Source: Diphasiastrum complanatum (taxonomy: Eukaryota > Streptophyta > Lycopodiopsida > Lycopodiales > Lycopodiaceae). Taken from it: a stretch of 64,000 nt of DNA. This document shows positions 1 through 12,197 of the stretch, piece after piece; the stretch's first letter is position 1, and each line of letters begins with the position of its first letter. The DNA lies in contig CM055103.1 of assembly GCA_029204225.1 (NCBI GenBank), positions 26,400,293-26,464,292 on the forward strand, read 5' to 3'. A program made the translations under genes and the position numbers. The notes beneath the pieces were generated by a model. That model was given only the letters and a program-made list of their open reading frames with translations. It was not told the origin of the DNA and ran no database searches.

Positions 1-6
1 GCAAAT

Positions 7-483
7 CTATGTCTTCCATAGTAGAAGTAGATAGAGCTTGAACAGTCGAAGCATTGCAATGACTATAAGCTTATAGAGATTGCCTTGTCTCTTTTCGAGT
101 GCAAGTAACTTTATGCTTTTGTCTAATATTGAACACATATTAGAATCAAAGTCGACTTTATGGCCCAAATCAACAATTCTAGTTGTAGAGAGTAGATTTT
201 TGGTAAGATCCAGAACATTTGGAATAAAAGTAATACCATCTCGAAATTGCAATTTGACAATGTTGATACCATCAATATTGTGAGTATTGCTATTGTCCAA
301 TGAGACATATTTCTGAGTCGTAGCTTGATTGTAGTCATGAAACCAATTTTTTTGCTTGGGGTGCTGAATCCAAATACCAAGAATCATATCTTGTTGATTT
401 TCATTTGCCATAAATGTTGTCTCATCAGCTTCTTTGACGAAGTCCTTTGAACCTTTTCTTGCATTAGCATACTGCTGCGACAA
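7..483 (-). pseudogene. Ty1/copia gag-pol fragment (protease / pre-integrase region)
   Basis: A 158-residue minus-strand frame with the copia-type spacing NIDGINIVKLQF...IPNVLDLTKNLLST...LGHKVDF, found between the protease and integrase of Ty1/copia polyproteins. The usual Asp-Ser-Gly catalytic triad is not recognisable and no LTR is attached on this side. The next ~190 bases (484-676) are AT-rich with no assignable feature. It is a remnant. Confidence 0.6.
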
Positions 484-676
484 TTGTTGCTTTTTTGATT
501 TGAGAATTCAATAATCCCCCAACAAATGTTTGGTTCATTTGCACTATATGCAAAACAATTTTGATTTTGATGAAGCGAAATTCGAATTTGCACCTTGTTT
601 TGAATTCAAATTTTTATTCAATTTTTGTGTTTTTTTTTAACTTCTTCTTATTGAATTTTTTCAAATAAAGAGCTTC

Positions 677-1090
677 AGATTTATTCAGTTAAGGACATGA
701 AATAGTCTTAATATGGTAGACTGGTTCTCCGGTGTTCGAGATTATTGGTTATGTCGAGATTTAATTCCATGTCAAGGCCTGTTTGTGACTAATGACCTTG
801 AGAGGACTGCATGAAGAGCTATGACCTATTTATAGTTGGACTGCATGGGGATTGCATGAGTTCATGCACATGAATCTACTCTCTATATGTTGGGGTAGGA
901 ATTCTCTCATCGACAACTTTGGCTCATGTTACCAGTTGCTCTCTCCTCCTCTAGCATTCACATGGCATGGCTCGAGGGCTAGATCCAGGATTGATCTAGG
1001 ATTGGTTGAGAGGTTTTGCTCCTACATATCTCCTGTTGTGTTTTTCTATCCTCATCTTAGGGATTTTCCCTAGTGATATTTACATTGGTA
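677..1090 (+). repeat. Left LTR of family A copy 1
   Basis: Matches 3335-3786 and, in reverse complement, 30940-31363. Edges are approximate because divergence hides the TG start. Confidence 0.55.
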
Positions 1091-3334
1091 TCATAAAGTT
1101 ATTTTCTTTTATGAAGGATTATCATCATCATGTGAATTACTACTTATATGGTTAAGGCTTGGAATTTGAGTTGTTCTAAGATAGTTGTATTTCAATTTTT
1201 TGAATAGGTAGATCTCAAATGGATGATGGTTACTGTCACTCGTATTAAGAATGTTTGGAAAAAATGTCTTGTGTATAATAGAGTGAATCCCTTTTGGAAG
1301 GCACTTATTATAGACTTTTTAGATGTTTTCATGTGTCATCTCTCCAGCTAACTGTTGCAATAAATTAGATAATTTCTTCAAAAGGAGGGGTAAGATTCCA
1401 TTGGAGAAGCTATTAGATGCACAATTTTTAAATAAGAGAAGTTCTCTAGGGATTGTTTGGAACAATCTGGAATTAGAGGTGGCTGAGATTTGAGTTCATT
1501 ACAAGTACTACTGAGAAAGATCAGAAGTTACTAATCCCAGTTGGTAGGGATAGAAGTAAGTTTAATCATGAAATGTCTGTATTGAATCAACCTAATCTTA
1601 GTGGATACTAGAATCAGGGAAAAGGTTTATTAAGTGGGAGGAATTTGGTGATAAGAGGTAAAATTGGGTTGAAAAACTCGTGCGAGAGAATGTTTTCTCA
1701 ATCTCAGAGATTTTCCAAATAGATTATTTGCTCGAGACATAGAATTCTTTTGTAGTTGAGTTACAAGATTCTCAGTGAGATATGTGAGTAACATATGCGG
1801 ATTTTGGAGGAATCTACCAGAGAAGGACATATGTGTATGTACTGGGTCATAGTGAAATTGTTCTCATAGGTGCACGATTAATCTTGTATGGATCTACTAT
1901 GTATTCTTGGTTACTAGGGTTATTTGGTGAACTTAACCTAGTCAGTGAACATAGAAAATTGTTGGTATAGATACTTGCCGAGTTAACGAATCTTTCTATG
2001 GAAGATTTACTGGTTAACTTAAAAGTGAGTTGGGTAAGGATCTAAATGTGGTGTTATACTAGTAAAATTAAGATTTGCACCTAGACATTTGAGATTTTGA
2101 ATCATTGGCAATTGACTTGAGTAGTTGGTTTACTCCTGTGGAAATTAATTGGTAAAATGGATAGTGTGAAGAGAATTCACCAAAAATTGTTTGTTTTGTG
2201 TTTATTGCTTATAAGACACATGATTTATGAGTCATTTGGATCCATCGTGAGAAAATTGTGTGCATAGGAATTCTTGGGTGAGTATTTCTCAGTTGAGAAA
2301 TAGACTCAATTCATTAGTGATTGTATCCAAGAGAGCTCAATTGGACATTAGATCATAATGGTTACAAGAATGGCAACTAATTTTTTTGGAATTCCATAGA
2401 TTTTGGTTGGACATATACGTTAGTATTTCTTAATGATTAAGTATGGTTTTGGATTTCAGTGAACTATGATTGACAAATCATAAGAATCTGACTATTTGTG
2501 ATTGATGGATCATAAACAGATACTTAGTTAATATGAGTGAATAACTTCCGACCTATTGATTTTGTTGAGTTTAGATCAGTGTTTTAAAAATCTAAATCTC
2601 TTTACTCTAGTGTTTTATTGAGATCTATGTATCTCACATGCATTTCTCGTAAGGTAAATTATTATTTTTGCTTACTTTAGAAGATCGTATTCTACTACAT
2701 ATTGTAGTCTATATGTCTTTGTGTATAAGTTCAATCTATATGTCCAGATTTATAGGAGACAATTAAATCTATTCAGATTCAAATGGATTGTTGATTTCTT
2801 GCATGAGATACTAGAAATGGGGCTATTAACTCATTAGAGTAACTGCAATACTCTTGATTGAGTTATAATTGTGATGGATCTCCTAGAGATTTTGGTTGAT
2901 TGAATTGTTGTATTTTAGAATATTTGGATATTCTAAGAATGTTGTACCAAGAAGCACTATTATCTACAAGAAACTGTGGATAGGATTTAGACTATCAGAA
3001 AAATGAATTTTCTTTAGCTTTTGGACTTGATCTCAGAAATAAAGAGTGAATTCACCTAGTGATTCATGTAATTGAGATTACATGAAGGTGATGAACTTTT
3101 ATTTGGAGAAGATCAACCTATGTGAAAGATTTATAGCTTAGTGTATCTTTGGGTTTTGAGTTAGTACTCCTGTGTAGAGACAAGCAATTGGAGCATTGTT
3201 GCATCTCTGAGTACTTATTTAGATGGAATTTTCAAACTAAGAATAATGATTCCTAGATAAAACTTGAAAGCTTAAGGAATAATTTCATGTCTTCTCTTTC
3301 CCGTTTTGAGAACAAAACCTGTTTAATGGAGGAA

Positions 3335-3786
3335 GAATTTTACGACCATATTCAGTTAAGGACATGGGGAATAGTCCTAATATGGTGGACAGGCCCTCTG
3401 GTGTTCGAGATTATTGGTCACGCCGAGATTTAATACCATGTTGTGACTAATGACCTTGAGAGGACCCATACACTCTAATTGAGACATATGGAGTAGTGCA
3501 TGTACGTGTGGCACAAGAGCTGTGACCTATTTATAGTTGACTGCATGGGGATCGCATGGGTTCATGCACATGAATTACTGTCTACATATTGGGGTAGAGA
3601 TTCTCATGTCGACAACTTTGGTTCAAGTTACCAATTTCTCCCTTCTCCTCTAACATTCACATGGCATAGCTCGGGGGCTAGATCCATGATTGATCTAGGA
3701 TTGGTTAGGAGGTCTTGCTCCTACATGTCTCCTGTTGTGTTTTCCTATCCTCATCTTAGGAAATTTTCCTAGTGGTCTTTATAGTA
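3335..3786 (+). repeat. Right LTR of family A copy 1
   Basis: Preceded by a purine-rich ggaggaagaa that fits a polypurine tract. It retains sequence missing from the left LTR (near 3470-3520). Confidence 0.55.
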
Positions 3787-4160
3787 AGACCTTGCTGAGC
3801 AGAAATAATGATTATCCAATTTTCTTAGGTATCAAGAAGGCTTGACAGGAGATTCATGACAACATCTGAATCGCTGATTTCTACACCACTTACAGACATT
3901 TGCTCAAGAAGATTTCTGGAGTTGTTCAAGTGATTTGAAATCAAATTTGAATTAGCCAAATAAAAAAAAACTTTTTCATCAAATGAAGTTTGGCAGTCAC
4001 ATCTCTAATACGATAAAGAGTGCGTAGGATATTCCAAGCTTTTAATGAAGTTCGAGCGCTTCGAACATGACTGATATGATTATCTCTGATATTGAGAGTG
4101 ATAAGGACGAAGGCCTTCCGTTAGAATCCCCATCGTCATTTCGGTCATCGCAACAAACAC
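3787..4160. other. Unassigned stretch
   Basis: No coding frame, repeat pair or known motif recognised. Confidence 0.4.
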
Positions 4161-4430
4161 TACGTTACCACCCATCCATAAAGAGACAGTCACTTCTCCC
4201 CCGTGCATTGGAGCTATAGACCACCATCAAACAAGCTCGAATCTCCGATAAGCCACGATGTCCCATACCATCATAACTTACTATAGACCCTCGCATACCT
4301 ATATCTTGAGGCCTAGATAACGTCCCGACCTGACCACCAGTGAAAGAGCTCTTCATTCTTCAGGAGAGAATGAATGACAAACTCATGGAGATCCACCTCT
4401 ATATACATCGGTCGCATCTGGCTAGATGTC
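4161..4430 (-). repeat. Retroelement LTR end and leader, reversed
   Basis: In reverse complement it contains a tatatagaggtgg..ctccatgag.ttgtc.ttcattctctc.tg.agaat block also seen at 46480-46540. It is followed by actggtgg.taggtcgggacg... as at 49805-49980. These mark one retroelement family whose pieces are scattered in the window. Confidence 0.5.
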
Positions 4431-4489
4431 CAGATGAGAAATTGTAGATTTAGTGATGACCTTGGGAAGCAAGATCCCAAGCAATCTTG

Positions 4490-5525
4490 AAATGACGAGA
4501 TACTTGAGCAGTGTCATGACAACCCTTGTGGTCACTCAGGCATACAGAGGACACTTGACCTTGTCAGGTAGGATTTCTTTTGGCCAAAGATGAAAGGTCA
4601 TGTCGAGGCATACGTTCAAGATTGTGAACAATGCCAACAAAATAAAGCAAAAAGACTCAAAGTTGTGGGTCTTTTACATCCTTTGGAAATTCCCAACAAG
4701 AAATGGAAAAGTATGTCAATGGATTTTGTAATTGGACTCCCTAAAACTAGGAGTGGGCATGATGCCATTTGGGTGGTGGTTGACAGGCTAACCAAGATGG
4801 ACCAACTAAATTAACTGTCAAGATATATGATCTAGCCCAACTTTTTGTTCAAAATTTCTCCAAATTGTATGGCTAGCCGAATGATATTGTTAGTGACCGT
4901 GACTCCAAATTCACTGGTAAGTTCTGGTGGTCAATATTTGATAAACTTGAAACAACCCTTAGTCTTAGTTCTTCAGATAACCCAGAATTTGATGGGCAAA
5001 GAAAACGTATCAACCAGACATTGAAAGATATATTTAGAACATATGTTTCTCACCGACAGTCTGATTGGAGAAAGTATCTCCCAATGGTTGAGTTCGTGCA
5101 CAATAGTGCGAAGCATTTTGCCATTGGATTTAGTCCTTTTATGCTAATGTATGGCTTTCAGATGCGTTCGCCAGTTTCTGTCGAACTCAAAGGTCTCAAG
5201 GTGCAAGCTTCAGTGGATTTCTTGCAAGATATGCAATAAATACTATAGGTGGCCAAGAAAGCATTAAAACTGCTCAGTATAGAGCACAGTTTTATGCTAA
5301 CCGTGTCGCTCACCTCGAGAAATTGAGGTCGAAACCTGTGTGTATCCTAAAATCCCTAAGGATTAAAAGGTACTTCAAATGAGAAAATGTCATAAGATGT
5401 CTCCAAGGTATAGCGGCCCTTACAAGGTTGTAAAGAAAATCAATCGGGTTGCTTATAAGCTAGATCTTCTGATTGGGGTTGGGGTTCATCCTGTTTTACA
5501 TGTAAGTAGTTAGAAAGAGCGAGTT
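4490..5525 (+). pseudogene. Ty3/gypsy integrase remnant
   Basis: Broken frames give, in order, the zinc-binding end (HSGIQRTLDLV...DCEQCQQNKA), the catalytic core start (MSMDFVIGLPKT...VVVDRLTK), VSDRDSKFTGKFW, the ILKDIFRTYV-like and FVHNSAKH segments, and the C-terminal spacer. The order matches a Ty3-type integrase. At least five stops or frame changes (near 4568, 4812, 4875, 5237 and 5380) disable it. No LTR belongs to it clearly. Confidence 0.8.
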
Positions 5526-6050
5526 AGTCGTGTGCAATCTCTGAATGTTTGATGATGCTTGCTTGCTAGTAGTAGATATATTTCCGCTGTCATTAGACAT
5601 TACTGTCCATAAATCAACATCAGATAACCAGTAGCTATTTGTAGTTCAGACGATGATCGCGGAATGAAGCAGTAGCTTCAACCAAACAGACCGGCTCCAT
5701 CTGAGCTTTACATCAGCAAATCGCAATTGCTCGCGACTTCTCTTACACAACGAACATGTGGTGATCGGATTCACATCAGCCCCCTCCCTCCCCTCTCACA
5801 TAAAATATCTCTCTCACTCCTGCTCCCTTTCTCTCCTTTCTATGTTCTATTATTAATTTTTTTCCTTCATTATTTTAAATGTGCATATTAAAAAAATTTG
5901 CCCCAAAATATTGGGCAGATTTCTACGTAACATAAAAGTACATTATTGATCCAAATAAAGCTTCAAATATAGAAAAAAATAAAAAACATCTTTTTAAAGG
6001 GCCCCTTTTGAACCCAATATTCCACTAATGATATTACCTATCCATAAGGG
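5526..6050. other. Unassigned AT-rich stretch
   Basis: No gene or repeat recognised. At 6030-6090 the text cataagggca.g.aac...gaggtgacggtctc resembles the LTR start at 46280-46325. Confidence 0.4.
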
Positions 6051-6059
6051 CACGCAACA

Positions 6060-6960
6060 TGTTACTTGAGGTGACGGTCTCATTTATGGAACATAATGCT
6101 AGTCCCAAGCTTGTCAATCTTCTCCCGACGCCATTTTCATCACATACAAGTGTGTTTAGTTGGCGCAGTGGCCGCCTTGAGTTTCTGCACCAATTTAGCA
6201 TTTATGAAGTTATGCATGGAACCATCGGCAAAAAGAACAATCACAGCTTGGCATCCAATGATTCCATTTATACGAATGAGGTTGTGAGGGCCAAAAACAG
6301 ATGTATTAAATCAACAATTTTCACAACTAGTGCCATCTTTAAAGGATAAATCGACAAAAGAAATACTAGAATCACCTGGCGCCTTAAAAGATTTAGGTTC
6401 AACGCCAGATTTCCTTTGCTTTTTTTTTTTTTTTTTTTTCGGACAATCTTTTGGCAGATGCTTCTTCTTCATGTAGGAGAAGCAGAAGCCACCGTTTCTG
6501 CCTTGTCATAGTCCACGCGATCCAACTTGAAGCACTTTTTTTCACCCTAGGAACTAGTGTTCGTCTTGTCTTTGCTCCGGTTCTTGAAAAAGTTATTCTT
6601 TTTTTGGTCAGCGGGAGCCAATGTGGGCATTATCGAAGATCAAAGCGAATTGCATCTTTGATTGTCTGCGGTTGGTTACGCTGACTTCTAGTTAAAATCC
6701 CTTAGAGAGACCCAAGATAAAATGTAGTTTGATCAAAACAGAATTGATTCACAAAACAAATCGGGTAAAAATCTCATGGAACTCATGTATGTAGGCATCT
6801 AACGGCCTACTACCCATCTCCACAGTGGCAAAACGCCGCCAATGCTCAAAATCATCCAGGACCAATATGAAAGCCAATTTAAAACCTTCCTACTAAAGCA
6901 TCCCACGTGGAAGGGGTACCAGCCCTTTCCTTCAGATCCTACCACCATGGACTATCAAAC
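6060..6960 (-). pseudogene. Ty3-type gag-protease remnant
   Basis: Read on the minus strand, the stretch gives a zinc-knuckle-like CFSYMKKKHLPKDC (the second Cys replaced by Tyr). It is followed ~80 residues later by GCQAVIVLFADGSMHNFIN, aligning with the retroviral-type protease motif in which D(T/S)GSTHNFI is usual; here the DTG is altered to ADG. A 20-base T run at 6421-6440 interrupts it. Stops and frame shifts show it is dead. Confidence 0.6.
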
Positions 6961-6962
6961 TA

Positions 6963-8325
6963 GTGGATCAAAAAGAGGATGATTCTTCGTCAACAACGGA
7001 TCATACTTGTGACCGACCACAAAAAAATTTGGCAATTCATTACGATTCTCAAACCGATACTGTCAACTGGAATGAAGCTCTTGCAACGATTGAATGTACA
7101 GCAGGATATATGTGTCAACAAGATAATCAGTCAGATTTGAGCGAGATTTCATTATTAGATCGAACCTTGGATACACCAATTACTTTTCCATTGAATGTGT
7201 TGAATGTAGCTTGGATATCAACGAAACCTATACCAGATCCAATTGAAGATAAACTCATTCTTGTGAGTCATGCCTTGACTTATGATGACAATGCAAAACT
7301 TACTGATGAGCATATTCTAAATCATATGGATCCAACAAGATTTGGAGTGCGTAATATTCCTGATGGACCAACAATAAAACTGCCAAAAGTAGTTATATTG
7401 AAGGAAGATAGGATCACAGGGTCAATGACGAAGATACAAGCCAAGCAACATTATAATATGGTCCTGAAATGGAAAAATCCTCCTCAAAAGATTGAGTCAA
7501 AGAATGTGCCACCCTTACTGGATAAAGGCAAAGGAAAAGTCAAGGATGATTCTACAAGTCAGAGTTCTAGCAAGACATCATCGTCTAGGAAGTCTTCACC
7601 TTAAAAGAAGAGTTTATCTTCTCAGAAATCATCACCTCCACGATGAATTCCTGCTAAGAAGGCTAAGCGAAGATCCAAGACAAGTCCTTTTGATAAAAAA
7701 CAAGCAGATGTAATCTAGCATGATATGCACGAACATTTTAAATGTTATACACTGGATGATGTGGTTATCATGTTACCCAAAGCATGTCGTGAACCCGAAG
7801 AACATGTGCCAGAATCGAAAGATGTTTACGATGGCCCAGCTAGGAAACAGCCTATGAATCTTGCTGAACCAGGAGAACCGAAAAAGATTGTATAAGTTGG
7901 ATCACAACTTAATCCTGAACAATATCAAGCACTCCAAACGTTACTTATTAAGTATCAAGATTGCTTTGCATGGACTTATCAAGATTTGAAGGGTATTCCA
8001 ATGTCAGTTATTGAACACACCATACCTTTAGTACCTGATGCAGTTCCAAAGGTTACAAAGTTCTATCGCTGTAATCCTAATGTTGCGGATCTGATAAAGA
8101 AAGGGCTTCAGAAGACTGCTTGACACCGATTTCATTTATGAGATCGAGCATACCAAATGGGTATGCTCGATTGTCATTGTTCCTAAGAAGAATGTAAAAT
8201 TGAAAATCTCTGTGAATCTCAAGGCCTTGAACAAAGTGACAAGGAAGGATCACTTTCTGCTACCTTTTACTGAAAGCATTTTGGACCGCCTTGCTGGAGC
8301 GGAAGCTTACAGTTTACCGTGGATT
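6963..8325 (+). pseudogene. Ty3/gypsy gag-RT remnant (family K, copy 1)
   Basis: A 213-residue open frame (6963-7604) runs into a broken continuation: HFK.YTLDDVVIMLPKA, MNLAEPGEPKKIV, LLIKYQDCFAWTYQDLKG, then the N-terminal RT segment LNKVTRKDHF.LPFTESILDRLAGAEAYS. The same order recurs at 56448-58770, so this is a second member of that family. Stops occur near 7602, 7645, 7718, 7894 and 8121. At ~8325 the RT stops abruptly where the reversed element 8326-9765 begins. Confidence 0.78.
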
Positions 8326-9765
8326 TGTCTTGACGTTCCCCTCTGGACGACCGGTTTAGGGTGCAAAAACCGACTCCGTTTGAAGGTATTGGACCCATCG
8401 ACCGGAGAGTCACAACTTGGCGCATTTGGTATGCCCTAATAGAGTTCTTTGTGGCCCACAGGGCGTTTCTTGGCAAACGAGGCCGGAAATGAGCGAGAAC
8501 CGGTTCGTTTGGTTAGTATCGGATTCAAAAATCTGTGGCCACCCCTCGTCCGACGTTCCGGACGTTGACGACATTTCGCGTAAAAAATAAGGATAGATGT
8601 GACCTTTGTACTATCAGGCAGGTCATGCATGGAAAAATGACTATTCCACCGATCGAGCCACGAAAGTACAACATCAGGATGCCGGTCCTTTGTTTCACCC
8701 AAAAAGAATTTTAAATTAAACATGGAATAAAAGATAGCAGACCGCAAGTGCGTTGAAGAACGCCGCCACTCGGCCGCGACATGCCTAGATTGCATTTCCA
8801 AGATTTGGTTTTGGAGAGAATTCAAGGCTGTACAAGTTGTGCGATATCAAGATCAGGAGGAGGAGGTGGTGAAGATGGTTTTTCACCCGAGGCCATAATA
8901 GGATCCATGGCGCACTAAGGAAGGCTCGAAAGAAAAATTAACAAGAGTTTGGTTACAAAGAGGACTTGAGAGCTCAAATCAAGGAGACTAAGCCAAACAA
9001 GCTCCTCAATGATGAGAGTGGAGCCTATACCCCCCACCCACACCAATTTCCTTTCCTTTTGGCCTTGCTGGGTGGCGGGCCTTATAGATGCCACCTAGCA
9101 AGCACATGGCCCTAAAAGAAAGTGGAAACCCCTTATGGGAACCACCTACCCTCAATTCGCATGGCCACCACCCTCCCTATGCCACCTCACCACACCCCCA
9201 CCAACTCCTTTAACCCCTTGGCCTTATGGCCCCAAGAAGCTCCTAGAACTCCCCTAAGGCTTCTCCTTAGACTTGGGAGGAGGAGCATGTACAACTATAC
9301 GTTCAGGAGGTGGTGGAGGAAAAAAGTTCAATTTTCCTCCAAAACAGTGGTGAGGATGTCTTTTTTGTAAATTTTTGTGTGTGCGCAAGCGGTTTATGGC
9401 AAGGAGGATGGGAGAGGCTCAAGGGGAAAGCAAAGGAGATGGAGAGCAAGCCCCCACAAGCTTGTACTTGCTACAGATATAACCTGTACTTACAGCCTGC
9501 AAGTACAAGTTGTGTATTATTTCCATCATTTCCGCCTTTTCTTCAAAACAAAATTTAGTTTGAATAATTTCAACAAACTTTAATAAGCCTAAGCTTCAAG
9601 CTTTAAAAGTTTGATAATCTTAACTTTAAAAGTTTGGTAAACTTTAGTCAAACTTTACAAACTTTATAAATTTTAGTTTAGTTTAAGGTTTACAATAAAC
9701 TTTAAGGTTTACAAAGTTTAGTTTCAAACAAATTTCTTTTTCTTTTAACAAGTACTACTTGGACA
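8326..9765 (-). mobile_element. Reversed Ty3-type LTR, leader and gag start (family J, copy 1)
   Basis: On the minus strand an AT-rich LTR (about 9765-8990; many aaacttt/aagctt words, conserved tacttgc and ggcgggcctta.. words) leads into a gag frame starting at ATG 8906-8908. The gag shows LNSLQNQILEMQSRH and later HPDVVLSWLDRWNSHFSMHDLPDSTKV, the usual retrotransposon gag helical region. The same LTR and gag start occur in plus orientation at 44570-45620. The element is cut off at ~8326 and lacks pol. Confidence 0.65.
8436..8908 (-). pseudogene. gag fragment of family J copy 1
   Basis: A 129-residue open part (8436-8825) plus an out-of-frame N-terminus back to 8908. Gag-type WLDRW...F...LPDSTKV pattern; no zinc knuckle before the truncation. 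Confidence 0.55.
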
Positions 9766-10456
9766 CTTGACTGAGCAAGCGGACAACTGCCTCCCTCCCC
9801 ATCTAAACTTGAACCAAGGCAGTAGGGCATCCGCGTTGGGTTGCGCGCCGGCGTGCACGTGCGGGTGTCTAGATTTTTGTTTTTTTTTTTGTTTTTTTAG
9901 CATATCGAAAATCTACAATTTTTTTTAATTTTTGGCTTCCAAAAGTCAGAAAACGGTCCTTATGGGGTGTTTTCTGCAACTGTACTCTTGAAACTGAACC
10001 GATTCAACTTATGAATTGATTCAACTTATGAATTGCTCTCTTAAAATGAACTAATCTACTGATCTATTTATAGTTGTTGATGACGCAGGCCGAACGGAAT
10101 GCGTCGTCATCCACTTGGTAAGTGCCATGTTGAAATATGGGATTGGACCCGAAATTTGTAATGGATAAGACTCAACAACCAAATCTGCTGAACTTGTTTG
10201 TTTGATAACCCTCGAATAATAATTTAGGTCTGTTCGACACTGTGTCGACAATATGTGTATTTCTGTAGACGGTCTTTAAAACCTTCGACACTTTCTTGAC
10301 AATGCGAGTACACAACTATAGAGTAAGTAGTTCAACATTACAGAATAATTTAAGGAATTAAATCCAACAATTCTAAGCACCATACCTTTGAATGCTCTTG
10401 GCCTCTTTGGGTTCCAAGGCGAAGGTATTGGAATATCTACTTATTTTGGCCTAAAG

Positions 10457-10514
<58 letters not shown>

Positions 10515-11164
10515 GAGAGAGAGAGAGTGTTGATTCATACCATATTTGTGTGGGATCTGGTGCCTCCCTCTCTATCTCGTGATGTAGTGCTTCTTTATGT
10601 GAGAAGAACTTGAAAAACCCTTCATCTCATCAAATGGCTCTACCTTTACATATTCATCTAGGATTCGGTATGGAGATGAGGATGAGGGCTAGGGTGAGGG
10701 TGTGGGTGTGGGTGGACGAGTTTCTCCATTTTCGGATGAGCAAAAGCAGAGTTTTTAAATGAGCTATTGCCTCTAGGATAAGTTCCTTCAAAGCACACCG
10801 AGTAGCCATGTGGGCAATGCACTATTCCAGTTTTCTGGGGGGCCCATTGGAGTCACTTACTGGCATGGAGATTGGCTGGGTAACACACACATCAATGGTT
10901 TTGATGAAGTCATATGATCGGTGCTAGTGAGCGATGAGGATCTCTGAGAGCTTGAAATCTTTGAACATGGGGTGAACAGTGGATTGTGTCGGGCGAACAT
11001 GGCCTAATGTGTTGTGTGCTAGTAAGCAGCTCATGTCTCATCCATGATGATGAGCATTTCAAATGTATCACCAATAAAGAGAGTTGGAAATACACTCATC
11101 CCTCTAACACCACCCAATAACAAATAGAGATAGTGAGAATTCACAACTCTTGTAGTTTCTCGTC
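9766..11164. other. Upstream flank of the OMT gene, no gene recognised
   Basis: Contains a GC-rich patch (gcgcgccggcgtgcacgtgcg, 9843-9863), T-runs, and a GA microsatellite. Small open frames here show no family resemblance. The gene's promoter presumably lies in the last few hundred bases. Confidence 0.4.
10459..10527 (+). repeat. (GA)n microsatellite
   Basis: About 34 GA units with one interruption near 10503. Confidence 0.97.
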
Positions 11165-11623
11165 ATGATTTTCCAAACCTTCACTGGAGCTCAGTCTCAT
11201 ATGCTACGCAGCAGCCTTCCTGCTCTCATGCTCAACGCCATCGCCATCGCCACAACTACACCTACTCCTGCACTTATTGTTTTGTTTGCTCGTAGATGGC
11301 CTCATCTCAGGCTTCTTCGTGAACCCACATCATTTCCTTACTTTAATCTGTCAGTAGCTACAGGAACAAGTAGCTGCAGCTGTGGCAACGGTGGCTGGGA
11401 TGGAGGATTGGCGTATAGTTACTGGGGAGGTGCGAGGGGCTTGAGAGTACAGGCAGCAAAAGCAAGTTTGCAAAGCACCAAGGAAGGAGAGCTGGACCCT
11501 AGGGCCGCTGAGGGGCTTGTGGGTAGTGAAGAAAGCAGTGGCAGTCATGGTGTAGGCAAGCAATTGCTGCAACTTACAGCACCACTTCACAGTTACATTT
11601 TGGCTCACACCCCAGAACATGAG
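11165..11623 (+). CDS. OMT exon 1 (N-terminal extension and first helix)
   Basis: Encodes 153 residues and ends in GAG followed by the donor gtatga (phase 0). Reading past the donor meets a stop two codons later, which explains the open frame ending at 11629. The first ~60 residues are basic and rich in Ala, Ser, Thr and Leu with few acidic residues, as in a transit peptide. The last ~25 (GVGKQLLQL...YILAH) match the start of the catalytic domain. I chose the first ATG; in-frame ATGs at 11201 and 11228 are alternatives. There is no clear TATA box in the 70 nt upstream, only a cccaataac CAAT-like site near 11115. Confidence 0.8.
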
Positions 11624-12156
11624 GTATGATAATCTCAGGTTGCGTTATTTATGTTCTAACTTACACAGTTCAAGAAAATGTTTCCCAATGACAATTGTCA
11701 TTGCTTTGAACTGTTGTGCAACATCAAATCAAAATTTCAACTAGAAGAAAAAAATCTCTCTTCAGTGCTCTAACTCTCAACCTAACTCTGAACAATCTCT
11801 AACAAGCGTCAATGAAAGGCTCTCACGTAGGAGGCAACTTCAGGTAAGGGGGTGGAGCACTGCAAGTGTGTTGTAAAGCTATCTTCATAAGCTTTACTTC
11901 CGGCGCCAGCATTGTTCCCGGCGCCACTGTGACTAGAATCCAGCAGGCGCCAAGTTCCTATGGCTGAAAATCTTTGATCGGTTCTAGCGAAGTCCAGAGA
12001 GCTCAGATCGATGTGCAATCACCTCACACAATCTAGGCATGATTAAAGGAAGCCTGGGGATCAATAAAATCTAGAGAGAGAAAATGACTTTCTAGAAAGA
12101 GAAAATCCTAGAGAGAGAAAAACGTGCTTTACCAGCTTGGGTAGAGTGCTTGGTAT

Positions 12157-12197
<41 letters not shown>

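Larger units (their letters stand above)
677..3786 (+). mobile_element. Old non-coding LTR retroelement (family A, copy 1)
   Basis: About 400-450 bp at 677-1090 and 3335-3786 are direct repeats of each other: both contain ttcagttaagg, ggtgttcgagattattgg, a TATA-like tatttatag, ggttcatgcacatgaa-like text and ctcctgttgtgttt. They are diverged by many substitutions and a few indels, so the insertion is old. Just inside the left repeat, attggtatcata (near 1084) resembles a damaged tRNA-iMet primer site. The 2.2 kb interior has no convincing coding frame. A reversed copy at 30940-32178 shares LTR and interior, which confirms the boundaries approximately. Confidence 0.65.

Noticed and set aside
11351-11620. 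Minus-strand 89-residue frame over exon 1
   Set aside because: Antisense shadow of the OMT first exon, which has spliced continuation and family motifs.
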